Shown: positions 52,635 through 64,000 of the stretch, in pieces
Layout: every line of letters starts with the position of its first letter
Position numbering within the stretch: position 1 is the stretch's first letter
NCBI GenBank assembly: GCA_021234155.1
Contig: JAJEKV010000065.1
Location: forward strand, 4,023,594 to 4,087,593
From: Isoetes taiwanensis
Taxonomy: Eukaryota; Streptophyta; Lycopodiopsida; Isoetales; Isoetaceae
Reading direction: 5' to 3'
DNA: 64,000 nucleotides
Translations under genes and position numbers: made by a program
Notes under the pieces: model-generated
Told to the model about the DNA's origin: nothing
Database searches by the model: none
Seen by the model: only the letters and a program-made list of their open reading frames with translations

Positions 52635-53039
52635 TACATAAACCAAACATCTATTAGCATTGTATTTCATGGGGTCCAAGTTGTATAATTGGACATTCCC
52701 TTTATTTTTCTTCGTGGGTAGTTCGCATATGTGCGGCTACCCACTATCCATCATTGTAGAAAATCTGCTGAGATGAATGAAAAGCCTATCTAGCGGGAGG
52801 TTTTTGTCATTTTCATGCGAGCCCCATTCTAGAATTTGCACTTTCAACGAAATGACCCATCTATCATCTCTTCTTCTCTTCTTCAAGAAGCTATGAAATG
52901 CAATTGGAAGGTGGCATGGCATCTACTTATCTGATGACTACCTAATGTTTTCATCATCCACAAAAGCCATCCTATGGGTATCAATATACATGGCACCCGC
53001 CATATTCATCGAAGGAGCTTCTCCATCCACAAGGCCTCC

Positions 53040-54188
53040 AAAAATCAATTGCAATGGAAGTCTTTCATTCTGGGGTGACGGAGGGACGGGGTCGTATCAT
53101 TCGAGCCTTTTCCTGCTTCTTCCCCGCCTATCTGGGGGAAGCAGCAATCAATATTATCTATCCGGAGGGCCTGGTCCGAGGTGAATGAGGTGCGTCCACG
53201 AACAATGTTGTCCCGTTTTCTCTCCTGCTGGGACCGCTCGCCAACGTGAAAACAAACACATTCCTAGTTGAGCCTGTCCAGACGGTATGATTCAGGGACT
53301 AGAAATGTTGGATGGCTCTCAACAAATATGTAACCAATACGCAGACGACACATTTCTATTCATAGAGGCAGAGGAAGAAAACATGTCAAGTGCAGGCAAA
53401 TTACTAGCATCCTTCTCAACGGCTTCAGGATTTGTCTCATAAATTGGAAAAAATGCGCAGTACAGTGGCCTTTGGAAGACCCACATCCCACATGCTTGAC
53501 AATCCTACCATGGAAAATAATCCCAGAGGGTGAGCATTCCAACCTGTTAGGTATTCTAGTGGGCATCAATATCGCTAAAGCACAAATATGGGACAAAATA
53601 CGGCTAGGCTTTCAGAAACACTTAAATTGGTGGAAGGTGGCAAAGCTATCACTTGCAGGTCAGATTATGGTGGAAAAACATGTGTTAAGCAATACTCATG
53701 TCTACACGTCATCAATTTTACTAGCCCCAAAGGAGAAGGTACAAGAATTAGAAGGGTTAATCTGCAACTTTGTCTGGGGAGGGAATGAAGAAGGGGCAGT
53801 GGTCAAAATCGCTTGGTGGAAGTGCAAGAGAGATAAGACAGAAGGAGGAAAAGGACTGGTCGACATATTATTACAGAGCAAAGTATTAATAGCCAAATTC
53901 ATATGGATGATCTTACAGAAAAAGGTGAAGTCTCCAGGTATGCACCTCATCAACCAGGCTCTTTTAGTTTCATGTAAGCATAGTAAGCCCTCCGTCAAAG
54001 TCTCACTCCCATGGTCACTCTTTTTCGATCTTAAGCCATTTAGAGAAGCTTCTCCATTCCTGAAGGGATTAATTTCGGCTTGGCAAATCATAAAAAAATA
54101 TTTAAGCTTGACATCAATAAATTCGAAGCAGAGACTTCCCCTCCATGGTGGGTACCAATGGTACTGTATAACAAACAAGGCCCCTTAG
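53040..54188 (+). pseudogene. LINE (non-LTR) reverse transcriptase fragment
   Basis: The RT active site reads NQYADDTFLFIEAEEE at about 53,335. After a stop near 53,440 the frame 53,472-54,188 continues with LLGILVGINIAKAQIWDKI, LSLAGQIMVEKHVLSN and LICNFVWGGNEEG, the usual order downstream of the RT palm in plant L1-type elements. Upstream (53,040-53,300) only fragments remain. The RT N-terminus, endonuclease and RNase H are missing, as in a 5'-truncated copy with later decay. Confidence 0.85.
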
Positions 54189-54702
54189 GTATAGTGGCTG
54201 ATGCAAGGATCGTAAAGAGGTGGAAAAATTCATTGTAAATATGTAACAATGAATAGTAACTATTCAGATTTTAACTATTCATTTGCAGACTTTCATAGTT
54301 GAACCAATGAACAACTTTTATATTTGCAGACCTGCTATTTACTATTCATTGTAACTTCCATTGTGACTATTCAGATTTTAACTATTCATTTCAGTTTTGA
54401 GATGAAAACGAGATGGCAGCTAGATACTCCAATATGAACATAAAAAAGAAATGTATAATAATTTACCTGCTGAACTAATAACATGTAACTTGTATTTCCA
54501 ATTTGCTAACAATTTCATTGTGTTTTCTATGGGCATTACAACTTTCTTCCACGACTAACCTGTGCTTGAAATTCTTAAACTGAAATTCTTGAACTGAACT
54601 TCTTAAACTGAAATTCTTGAACTGAACTAACAATGGCTTGAAATTCTTAAACTGAACTTGAGAGTTTTGAAGCTAATAACTTTTTTTGTATTTTATTGTA
54701 GT
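54189..54702. other. AT-rich stretch, left end of the Harbinger element
   Basis: Contains repeated phrases (AACTATTCATT, and CTTGAAATTCTTAAACTGAA four times at 54,560-54,660). Ends in a pyrimidine tract and TAG, a likely 3' splice site for the following exon. Confidence 0.5.
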
Positions 54703-55426
54703 TGTATGATCACATGGATAGTTGGATGAAATCTCGCATAACAACCACAACTGATATTCAGACTCGTTCTTCTATACCCCTATTTGATATCCAGACGGAA
54801 GAAAGCCAACCAGGTGAAAATTCCATAATAAGTGTTCTTCAAAAATTCTCTTCAACTTTTTCTAATTATGGTTTTATGTAGGAAATCTCTATACTTCTGC
54901 AGACTCTGAAGCAGATTGTGAAGAGCTCAGTCAAGGACCAAGTATCTTACGACGTCGAGCTGGACTCAACCGTCCTCTACATCCATCAGTGCAGCAAACT
55001 CCAACTAGGCAAACTCTACTTAGGCAGCCTCCAACTATGCAGCCTTCTAGGGAGGAAATTCCACCAAGTAGCACTCCAACTAGGCAAGTTCCAATTAGAC
55101 AGCCTCCAACTATGCAGCCTCCCAGGGAGGAAATTCCACCAAGTAGCACTCCTCATTTTAGCTCTGGCAAAAGAAAGCGCAAGACAAAAGAATATTCCTT
55201 TCAAGAAATAGGATCTACTCTTATGAAAACAGCTGAGCAACTAGCAGCCACAACAAGAGAGGATAACATTCAAAGGAGAGAGGAAAGCATTCATAGGCGA
55301 GACATGATAGAGAAAATGTTGCAAGTAGACTTGTCAATTGCTCAGCAACTACAAATGATGACAGAGAAGATGGCAGTTGTGGCTGATGCAGTAGTCAAAT
55401 CATGCTCCCAAAAGGTAAGTTTTTAA
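54703..55426 (+). CDS. Harbinger companion protein, two 3' exons (MYB/SANT-associated type)
   Basis: Exon 54,703-54,813 (DHMDSWMKSRITTTTDI to EESQP) joins 54,903-55,426 across a GT-AG intron of 89 bp, and the reading frame is kept at P/DSEADCEEL. The second exon has a duplicated Pro/Gln-rich segment (REEIPPSSTPTRQ), a basic GKRKRKTKEY and a C-terminal coiled coil (EQLAATTREDNIQRREESIH). PIF/Harbinger elements encode a second, DNA-binding MYB-like protein needed to bring the transposase to the nucleus and the ends; this fits its C-terminal half. The SANT part would be in upstream exons that I cannot place. Another splice donor (AAGGTAAGT) at 55,413 may extend it. It is convergent with the transposase. 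Confidence 0.55.
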
Positions 55427-56702
55427 GTTATCCCTAAGTTGCATAGCAGCTTCATGAGCATTGAGTCTTCTTCCTACAGGCGCCCTGAGGAACTCAATGT
55501 AATCATTATCAACAATTGGTGCTGAGATAGGATCCTCTTTTTCACCAACCTCAATTAAGTAGTTGTGGAGAATGCAACAAGCATATATTACATTTGTTAA
55601 GTCTTCAACATTCTCACGTTCTAGCTTTTTATAAAACAGTCTCCACTTAGTCTTAAATATACCAAATGTTCTCTCAGCACAAACCCTGCTGCTACATAGT
55701 AAGTAGTTAAAGCTTTTGAAATCATCTTGCAAGTGACATCCAGGATAGAGAAGCACTAGCCATGGCAGATCAAAGTATCCTGCATCTGCTATAATGTACT
55801 CAGGAAATGTGAATCCTCCTCTTGTAACTCTTGGCCCATTGAAAAGCATTCCATGAATAGCATTGTTATACAAAGGTGATTTACGAAGGATATTAATACC
55901 ATTGCAGCTACCTGGGGTTCCAATGAAGACATCTAAGAACTTCGCTCGAATGTCCACCACTGCTTGTAAAGTAATTGAATAACCCTTGTCCTTATCATAG
56001 TAATCAATAGCACAAGCATTTGCTGGAAGATCTAACTCGAAATGAGTAGCATCCATTGCCCCGCAGCAGTTGGAAAATCCTCTCCACTCTTCGAATCCAT
56101 TCTTAACCTCATTCAAGTCCTCAGGCCAATGCAAGTAATGATTCATATGTCTGACAACTGCATCACTAAATTGTTTCACGTACTTGTGAACAGTTGCTGG
56201 TGCTAATCCTACTTGTTCAGACACACTCAAATAGCTATTTCCTGTTGCTATTCTAGATAGAGCGGCAGCTACCTTCAAACCCACTGGAACATTTCTTGTT
56301 GGGATGTTCCTTAATCCAAGAGGTAGGATTGAAGTCAGGGAGGGAGCTAAGATGCTCAAACTGCTCTAAATTTACATGGAAGAACTCTTTGTACCTGTGA
56401 GGATCAATTTCATTGATCTCTGATGCAAAATGCCCCCACCAATGAATAGACCATGGTCTGATATAGAAGAGACCCTCTGTATATCTGAAAATTCTATGAA
56501 CCCAGGTCATTGCAACTGAGAGAAAGACCTGGTATTGAGCAGTGAGAACACTCCCACTACTTCCACCATCCAGGAGCAGCTGCACAATTCTTGATCTACG
56601 CTCAAAATGAGCCCGCACAAGCTGGAATAGAACAAGCATCATCTGCACTAGTTGGAAGAAGGCAGCACGGTTAAATCTCGCCGGATCTCTCGTTGGAGCC
56701 AT
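55400..56702 (-). pseudogene. PIF/Harbinger transposase (DDE superfamily)
   Basis: A likely start is MAPTRDPARFNRAAF at 56,702. The upstream frame includes FHVNLEQFEHLSSLPDF and shifts frame around 56,350 into the main 319-codon frame. That frame has VGLKVAAALSRIATGNSYLS, LAPATVHKYVKQF (helix-turn-helix-like), CCGAMDATHFEL (first Asp), YIIADAGYFDLPWL (second Asp) and RVCAERTFGIFKTKWRLFYK (Glu). The triad is complete. The single frameshift suggests a recently disabled copy. Confidence 0.9.
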
Positions 56703-57003
56703 ATCCTCGTTGGATCTCTCGTTGGGGCTAGAGGCACGAAAATGACAAAACCCTAAAACTCTACAGAAAAAAAATTGACGTCCAGCATGTGAACGCTCCA
56801 AATTTTTTGCTGAAAACGTTGACGTTTTGGGGCTGCCGGAGACGTCACATGTGAGGCGTCTCTAAGCTCATAACTCCAACAGTCCTGCTTGACCATGGTG
56901 GCATTGCAGTGATACAACAAAATTCTTAATAAAAACAACATTGTCTCGAGAAAGAGACATCTAACAAATCAAAAAACAGAAAGCAAGAAACTACATTTGT
57001 TGC

Positions 57004-57168
57004 AGCTCACACAATCCTACAATCCTGCTTGAGCAAAACAACTTGTGGATGGACCTTTTGACTGAAATGAGGGCTCCTGCTGAATCTATAAAGAATGCTC
57101 TTGCTGGAGTAGAGCCAACTCCTCCTGCGGAGTATGCTTCATCAATGACCTTCTATGGCATGCATCAG
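57004..57168 (+). other. Candidate exon, unknown gene
   Basis: Bounded by TTGTTGCAG on the left and CAG/GTAATA on the right. The open frame reads EQNNLWMDLLTEMRAPAESI and PTPPAEYASSMTFYGMHQ, protein-like and conserved-looking, but I cannot name it. It may be another exon of the Harbinger companion gene or of a host gene. Confidence 0.35.
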
Positions 57169-58833
57169 GTAATAATTTTTCTACATATGCCAAATTGTTT
57201 GACAAATTGAGTGTTACAGGAATCTTAGAGGATGGCGACGGTGGGATCAAATCCATAACAGCTAGTTTTCCTGCTTGAGAAATGGCTCATGCTGGATCAT
57301 CCCTTCTTGCAGGCATGTGGTGGACAACTATCGTTGCAACATAGCCGACATCTAGCAGATTCATATTGTGCCTATTGTTAATGGACAAGAAATGACACTG
57401 ACAAGATTGATAGATCATTGGACAAAGGGAAAATATAGAAAATATATGTTGAAAACACCATGATATAACCTCTTGAGCTTCATCGCCATCTATCATTCCT
57501 TTAAAACTTCTGAAAAATTTCTGTAGCTTTTCATTGTTAGGATATATTAAGATACTGACAGGGACAAAAATAGAGGTCTTCACCAGATTCCGCATCTTTG
57601 GAAGGAGCTTTTAGAGTGCTGCATCCTGAGCATGGAATATTTAAAGTAGAGCAAGAACCCCCAAAATTTCCATATGGGATATATTGCTGGAGTGACCATG
57701 GACTGCACCTAGAGCTTTTCAGATCTTCGAATTTTGCATTCTTGTAGGCACAATCTGATTTTCTTACAGGAACGACCGCATGGTTGTGCAATAATGGTAC
57801 AAGACAAAGGAACTAGATCATGAATTTGGGTCTTATCATTGAGACCTCAACCTTAGCTTTGCTCGCAGCAGGAAGCGAATTACCACCGAAATTATTTGGT
57901 TTTGCTCAAAACATGCAACAATCCAAAGTCTTGGACCTTCCCCAAAAAACTAGATTTCTTGCTTAAAGCAATAATAATCTGGGCAACAATTTTTCGGAGG
58001 ATGTCCAGAGCTTTTTCTTTCGACCATATCCAACCAGAATTGCAGGCCATTTATTGGAATTTGGGGGATTTGCTTGGCCATTGATGTCTTATTTCCTTTG
58101 TCAAAGGGATAGAAATTCAAGCACAAATCCTTTGGAGCATGATCAAAGAAAGAGAGCATCTGCAAGATTTGAATCATAAACACATGCAATAGGCTCGACA
58201 TGTTGCAACCATGGAGAGATTGGCCAAAATAGTGGCAAATTATTTCTTCTGCTTACTGTAAAACTGGTCAAGGATGAGAGAATCATAGTACAAATTGTAT
58301 TGAGCAGAACCAAAGCCTCCACCTTTGCTTGGAACCAACCGCATTCGAGAAATAATTATTGGAACTTGAGCAAGGCTAGTTTGTATTTCCCTTTGATCTT
58401 TGCTGCTAGTAATACCATATGATATGCTCGAGCAATCAAGATCTTGCCAAGAGTCTATTATTTGGATGAACATCATAGGATATGATAGCATAGGCCAATT
58501 CTTCCCTTGCTTGTTTCTACAAATTTGAGAAATCTGGAATTCTCCATGAACCTGCTAGTCAAGCTTAAGTTGTGACCTGCACCAACAATCAGAAATGCTC
58601 CTTAGGTGGGTGAATATCAAATAGATGCAAGTGACATGAGCCAATGCTACCTTACTGGAACTTTAGCATGAATTTGTTGTGCAAGCTTGGCCTCAGATTT
58701 GCCAAGAATCCCCCAGCATTTAACCTAGAATAGAATCAAGAAGCTATAGAAAGCATGTATCTACCATACCGATCTCTTGCTTGAGAACCTTCAAGAGCTC
58801 CAGGAGCTCTAACCAGGCTCTGGTATCATATAT
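57169..58833. other. 1.7 kb without a recognised gene
   Basis: Short minus-strand frames (57,791-57,537 and 58,491-58,240) have protein-like stretches but no motif I know. The phrase 'tcctgcttga' recurs at 56,882, 57,021 and 57,270. Confidence 0.35.
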
Positions 58834-58998
58834 GAGAATATAAGAGATGGAAAAGAAGCGATAGAATTTATTAGATCAATAACGGGACAAGAGATCCTAA
58901 ATACAAGTGTACGAGCCATCTGCTCCTTAATGCAAGGAGTTGTTCAACAGCTATAATAGCTGGAATGCCACCTAAACTCATAATTCCAATAGTTTTTT
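58834..58998 (-). repeat. Solo-LTR-like or TRIM-like fragment
   Basis: On the minus strand the segment runs from ATTGGAATTATGAGTTTAGG to CTCTTATATTCTCATATATG, followed by ATACCAGAGCC, which resembles a degenerate Met tRNA PBS. Its 3' end recurs in opposite orientation at 62,390-62,432, and a shorter relative of its start (TTGGAGTTATGAGCTTAGAG) lies near 56,860-56,885. Confidence 0.5.
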
Positions 58999-61282
58999 TC
59001 AAGAGCAAGAGCTAAATAATATGAAGTCAAACTGACTTTTCGATGTTGGTGATTCGTCATCGGACATCCTTTGCCTACAAGAGACAAGATCGAACAATCC
59101 AGCCATCTTCAGCAAACTAAGTACAGGTGTCTGCTCAACAGCAACGTGTGCGGAACTATCACACTCTACAATGACAACAGGCTCGGACTCCTCCACTACC
59201 ACCCTCAGTCACAGCCAACCATGTTCTGAGACTGCACCATGGGGACTGTCGTCTAGACGACCAACACATACAGACACCATGGCAGAAACATGTAACAATT
59301 CCTCAACAACATCGAAGCGATTCCCAACAGTGCAACATCGCAATCCACAACCGATGCCAACAATGCAATGGAAGTCACTAGGACTGTCTTCATGGGAGAT
59401 TTCAACATAGACACCCTGCAATAAAAACAGCATTGTCATGGCCCTCCAAGCTGCCATGCCCGTCTTGCCCAACAAGTCAATGCCCCCATCCGAAAAACGC
59501 TCGAAGTTGTAACATCCCTTGCTCGTAGCAAACTGCCTATTCTGTAGTAGTGTATATCCTCATTCTTCAAAACGCCTTCGAACATTTAGTCTCCCACTGT
59601 ACATACCAAACCTGAGAATATGAAGGGCAGTGAAGAGCAGATTCTCTCCATTGTTACAATAGTAACATTTCATTATTTCCACTTCGAAAGGAACAAAACG
59701 AAGAGTCTGGTATATGTAAGGCTTGCTCGAAGCAGGCAAAAGAGATCCTATTAACATGTATATAAATTGTCTTCATGCACAATATGCACAATAGTAGCCT
59801 ACTATTAAATGCAAATAAACAGTAGACAACCAACATCTCTGACAGGCATTGGTTACACAATGCAAGCAGCTGGCAATATGGCCACAAAAATATAGCAAGC
59901 CATATAATATACATACAATGGATCAAATAACAAAACTTGGCTATGGTAGAGGCAAATCCATAATTCTTTCCACTACCGCCTCGCGTTTCATTTTTGAAGA
60001 GAAGATGTATCCAAGATGTGCCCAGCCAAAAGGCCCAGCTCTTGGAGCAGCACTTTGTTATAGCTGTTGCTTTCAAACTCGTCTCCAATAATCTACTGAA
60101 GGATCACAATGCAACCAATATTAGACACCAAGGCTCTCTCTCAATCTAAGGTACCTCTGTTTTCAGCTCGATATATGTTGGAGCTGGATATTGTATAGCT
60201 CGGAAAGTTCATAACTAAGACTGCCTACCTACCTATATCTAGAATGTCAGCATAATAACTTCCATTATTGTGTGTAAGTAACTTCACTGTGTACCAACAA
60301 CCTAGAAAAACTCATTTGTACATAATGTCTTTCAAATCAGAACATGAGAAGGCTCAGGTTGGCCAGTTTTTTAAAATAAAGCACCACATGCATTACAGAA
60401 ATGAACAAAGCACCAGATGCATTACAGATATAAATCATGCTAATAATAAACTGTAAACAATCTAGCATTGAGATGATTGGTCGCCTTTATGAACATTTGT
60501 TGAAGTAGAAGTATAGCAACTGTAAGCAGACAAACCTTTCAGGTGTCTATTTGCTTCAAATTCTTCAGATGTCACATGTCAGAATCCTCTGTAATTTATC
60601 TTGTTTACTGATGTCTGAAGTATACTAAAACTTTCTAATGATAATTCTCAACGAAAAGTATGAAAAGATTCTGCTTCTCTGGAAATTCTCCCTACCAAGG
60701 TACAACAAAGCGGCATATAATATTCACACGCTCTCCAAAATTAGACCCAAGATCTCCAACAAATGCATTGAATGCGTGCTACCTTATTTTATTAAGTTAA
60801 CAGAGTCTTGCATGTGATGAACGGAATAAAATGCTTTTTTGCAATTTTTTCAAGATTATAAGACTCAAATTCTAGCAAAACAACATCAATGAATCAAATA
60901 CAAAGCATTTATAAGCTCAATAACAGACCAATCTGCATCCATTTTAAGATTTTGCTTACTTATTTCTTCAAAAATAAATGAGTATGAATCAGTGTAAGTA
61001 GGACATTTATTCTTGACTATTACTTGTGCAACAACCAAACCTGAACCTGAAGATGACATTTGAGCAGATCTTGCACCTGAAGATGACATTCAAATTCAAT
61101 AATGTACTGCATGTTAAACAGAAGCACATAGGACATCATGCATTCTAATACTCAGATTAGATAACTAAAAGATGAGCATTTGGCCAGATTCTTGCAGCAT
61201 AAAATGAAATTAAACTGCATGCTCTCCTTTTACTCAGTTTCAACCATTATTGCACCTGAACTTTTGGCCCTATTCTGAGGCA
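58999..61282. other. 2.3 kb without a recognised gene
   Basis: Frames at 59,171-59,410 (Ser/Thr-rich) and 60,088-59,654 (minus) show no known motif. The minus strand near 60,960-61,080 has an exon-like frame (SGSGLVVAQVIVKNKCPTYT) ending near GTAAGC, which could be part of a decayed intron-rich gene. Confidence 0.35.
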
Positions 61283-61580
61283 GGAGCCATCATATGCAAA
61301 AAACAATTAGCCGTAGTGTAAACGCAATTTTTTAGGTATTTATTGATTTGGAGCCAAATACAAATGAATGATACAAATGGAGGGCATGGAAAGGACAAAA
61401 TAATTATGGAACATCGAGCACCCAACATACATGAAATCATAAACATAGGTCCTGGAGCCATTATATGCAATATTACACCCCAGTGTAATAATAATTTTGG
61501 GCTATCAATTGACTGAGAGGAAAATGGAAAGGAGGACAAAATAATTATGGAACATTCAGTAGCCAACAAACATGGAATCT
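61283..61580. repeat. Tandem duplication, 171-bp period
   Basis: GGAGCCATCATATGCAA at 61,283 and GGAGCCATTATATGCAA at 61,454 start two copies, both ending in AGGACAAAATAATTATGGAA. Confidence 0.8.
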
Positions 61581-61710
61581 TTTTTTACCATCCCAAAAGC
61601 ACGTGGTATACCAGATAAGTTGAAGATAAAAGCTTAAGAATGGCATGAGAGATATGTATGTTAACCAAAAACCTAATGTACATCAGTAAAATGATGCAAG
61701 CATTTACCTG

Positions 61711-61773
61711 CATGGTCCGAAATCCATAGCTTGCAAGCATCTCCGCTTCTGAATCAAGCAGTTTGTATATGCC
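61711..61773 (-). other. Candidate minus-strand exon
   Basis: Minus strand: CTTATAG, then a frame reading IYKLLDSEAEMLASYGFRTM, then CAG/GTAAAT. Both splice signals fit a short internal exon. Gene unknown. Confidence 0.3.
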
Positions 61774-61850
61774 TATAAGCAAAACCAAATAGTGCACAAT
61801 AAAACATATTTTGATTCACATTCTTTCAGTTTTTTGTGAATGCTTTCTAA

Positions 61851-62008
61851 CTGCTGGAAAATTCATAATCTTCACCTTCTAACTTTTGCGGATGTAGCCA
61901 TAAATCTTTTCAATAAATCAAAGCTTACTGACTGTTGGAAGATTCATAATCTTTACCTTCTAACTTTGACGGATCCAGCCATAAATCTTTTTAATAAATC
62001 AAAGTTGA
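61851..62008. repeat. Tandem duplication, 81-bp period
   Basis: CTGCTGGAAAATTCATAATC and CTGTTGGAAGATTCATAATC start two adjacent units with a few differences, each ending TAAATCAAAG. Confidence 0.85.
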
Positions 62009-62389
62009 ATGCAATAGATTTATATGAAACTGATCAAACAGGCTAATCATCGACAACAAATTTGAAAGCAGCAAAAAAAACCTAGAAAAATGACAAAGAC
62101 GAAACTATCTTTTTTGCTAAAAAATTGTTCTAGTAGCATAAGATACAACATATCTTGTAGATGCCACCGAGCTGCATGCATATTGGTTTTGCGTGGCATC
62201 CTGCGGTGCGGTATTCCATTTCTATCAGATAAGGGAGGAAATCCATGATTAAAAATCATATGCACAAAAAATCCATAATATCTGAAAGTTGTTCCGGCAG
62301 ATAAAACCCCTAAAATCTTAGGAAATGACTTAAAAAAAAATTCCAAAAATATTTTTAGCCAAATCTGAAAATCTCAAATTAACAAGGTT

Positions 62390-62432
62390 GATCTATTCTA
62401 TCGCTTCTTTTCCATCTCTTGTATTCTCAATA
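62390..62432 (+). repeat. Inverted copy of the LTR-like end at 58,834
   Basis: GATCTATTCTATCGCTTCTT to TTGTATTCTCAATAA is the inverse of about 58,834-58,878 with small differences. Confidence 0.7.
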
Positions 62433-62946
62433 AAAACAATTTCAATTTACCCTTTCCATGCTTTGCCTTTTCCTTTCCGCAGCCCTCAAGTTCCTGCTGT
62501 TACTACATATTGTTGATTGCCTCGCATAGTGACCCTTTCAACTTGATATTTTTGAATGCACTGTTGAGCTTAAGGCCTTTTGATAGACCAATCCAAATCA
62601 GCATGGACTGACAATTCAGCTGACATGAGTCTATGAGGATGCATAGGGCTTCTACATCGTTTCTAAATGCTTCGATATTGGACACTTCAGGCCATGAAAC
62701 TTGAAGCTGAAATATCACCTAGCTCTTTTGATCATCATAAGACATGGGAGTACACAAAGAAAATCATATAATAAAGAATTAATGCCTAGGCGTTGTAATT
62801 CAATCAGTATTTTAGCATCTCAAGTCACAATGAATGTCTTCATCCAAACCACAATGTACAAAACTCAAATAATCAGTTACAGATCACACAAAGCTCATCG
62901 TTCCAATATTGTACGTCAACAAATCCCTAACATACTATATTCCAGC

Positions 62947-62992
62947 TAGTCATTGTCTTCGGAGCTTACAAGCTCCAAAGACAATGACTAGC
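62947..62992. repeat. Near-perfect 46-bp hairpin
   Basis: Arms of 22 bp (CTAGTCATTGTCTTCGGAGC at the left; GACAATGACTAG at the right) with one mismatch and a 2-base centre (AC). Too tight a loop for a typical plant miRNA precursor. Confidence 0.9.
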
Positions 62993-63464
62993 CATTCTTT
63001 GCATATATGCCTAAGGATAATAAATTTAAATGAATTGTAGCTACTATAATTGACTGCAACGAACGGTAAGCAAGTTTGCACAAGCCAGCCATATGAGCAA
63101 TAGGCCTTGGAGATGCATGATAAGAACATAGCATCCATCAACATAGGCTGAAGAAACTGGCCATCAAAATTCTGAAACATCTTGGGTTTTGAAAAGTAAA
63201 AAAGAAGTAGGGAATATTCCATGGCATCAACACTGTCATGAACATATTCCTTAGTCTCTGAAGCCTAGATTCAATTCACAAAAACAATCTTTACAATTTC
63301 TTGCTTAACTTTCAATGCATAGTTTAACATCTGAATCAATTCCAACCCTACACTAGCAATTATTGGCTCCGAATCTAAGGCACGAACTGTATATGCTAAG
63401 GTCACGCCAATAAATTGAATGCCATGGCATAAATAAGATTTTGAGATCAGATGTTTGTGTCAAA

Positions 63465-63487
63465 TTACCTACTATTATAGTAGGTAA
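63465..63487. repeat. Short perfect palindrome
   Basis: TTACCTACTATTATAGTAGG followed by TAA. Related TACCTATTATAG phrases repeat to 63,535. Confidence 0.85.
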
Positions 63488-63791
63488 ATATTGTGTAGTA
63501 CCTATTATAGAAGGTAAATACCTATTATAGTAGCAAATAATAATACAACATGAAGAGCATGTTGGATAGGAGTAGCGCCGCTGTATAAAGGTCGCAAGCT
63601 GGTTGAATGGATAGATACTTGATAAGCTTATCAGTGCAATGTCATGTCAATTATGAATTCGATTCTGAACTGCTTTCTACTGCTCTAGAATGTAGTCCAT
63701 ATTTGTTTGGGATATATAAAGAATCAGATATGCACTCCCCCGATCATTCTTTAAAGCCAAATCTGCCATCCCGGCTCGGTCTTTGGCTTCA

Positions 63792-63989
63792 CTACAGGCG
63801 ACTCAACAACCACATATCTCCTTCTTCGTCTTCACTAGAAATAGCCTCTCGGACTTGACGGCCCACATATGCCACAGTCAACAATGCCAAAACCTTCTCC
63901 CAACTAGGAGCTCCAATTGGATTTCCCAAGACCAATATTCTGCAACCTAATCCTTGCCATTTTTTTGCAACGCTACTTCTGTGCATCAC
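63792..63989 (-). other. Candidate exon at the right edge
   Basis: The minus frame reads VAKKWQGLGCRILVLGNPIG and APSWEKVLALLTVAYVGRQV, followed by an acidic EAISSEDEEGD. It looks protein-coding in composition but I cannot identify it; the gene would continue beyond 64,000. Confidence 0.3.
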
Positions 63990-64000
63990 AACAGACAGGG

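Larger units (their letters stand above)
54200..56945. mobile_element. PIF/Harbinger DNA transposon (approximate limits)
   Basis: The transposase and a convergent companion gene form the two-gene layout of PIF/Harbinger elements. Terminal repeats and the 3-bp target duplication could not be fixed by eye, so the limits are rough. Confidence 0.6.

Noticed and set aside
62947-62992. A microRNA precursor.
   Set aside because: The 2-base loop and absence of a longer stem do not fit plant MIR precursors.
63590-63640. A tRNA-like stretch (GGTCGCAAGCTGGTTGAATGG).
   Set aside because: No cloverleaf can be folded, and the A and B box promoter elements are missing.

Overview
This window is plant nuclear DNA made mostly of nested transposable elements. 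A land plant is indicated by a large intronless PLS-class PPR gene, a broken COI1-like F-box/LRR copy and plant-type Ty3/gypsy, hAT and PIF/Harbinger elements. A fern or other seed-free plant is plausible from the PPR style and repeat load, but the sequence does not settle it.

Positions 1 to about 42,960 are one nest that can be unpicked from target-site duplications. The oldest layer, E0, is a minus-strand chromovirus-type LTR element seen at 1-347 and 35,845-42,960. Into it went E1 (348-35,839, minus strand, 5-bp duplication GGCCC), a Ty3/gypsy chromovirus with gag, protease, RT, RNase H, integrase and chromodomain. Into E1's 5' LTR went P (11,834-34,304, plus strand, duplication CCGAA), a related element. 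Into P's 3' LTR went D (21,054-34,204), a 13.15-kb DNA transposon with 32-bp terminal inverted repeats and a broken transposase-like gene. A hAT element sits inside E0's own histone-like gene (about 38.35-41.35 kb).

The striking feature is a two-gene accessory module present in all four of E0, E1, P and D. One gene encodes a histone H3-like protein. The other encodes a companion protein, here called ORF2, that I do not recognise. In E0, E1 and P the order is 5' LTR, H3-like gene, ORF2, gag-pol on one strand. In E1 and E0 the H3-like gene starts with an almost perfect H3 tail tip, but lysine 9 is isoleucine in E1 (MARTKQTARI) and methionine in E0 (MARAKQTARM). H3 K9M and K9I are known dominant inhibitors of H3K9 methyltransferases, so an anti-silencing histone mimic is an attractive hypothesis. 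The same element family carries a chromodomain on its integrase. Every H3-like copy except P's has frameshifts or stops, so function must be tested on intact relatives.

The module is bordered by palindromes. In E1 and E0 these are 60-75-bp stem-loops on both sides of the H3-like gene. In D they are five arrays of a 57-bp repeat with a palindromic core, placed between its gene modules.

From 43 kb to the right end the window holds the PPR gene (43,314-45,644), a gene-poor stretch, a direct repeat pair, the COI1-like pseudogene (51.2-51.75 kb), a foldback MITE, a LINE reverse-transcriptase fragment (53.0-54.2 kb) and a PIF/Harbinger transposase with its companion gene (54.7-56.7 kb). The last 7 kb is AT-rich with small repeats, hairpins and a few candidate exons, and I recognise no gene there.
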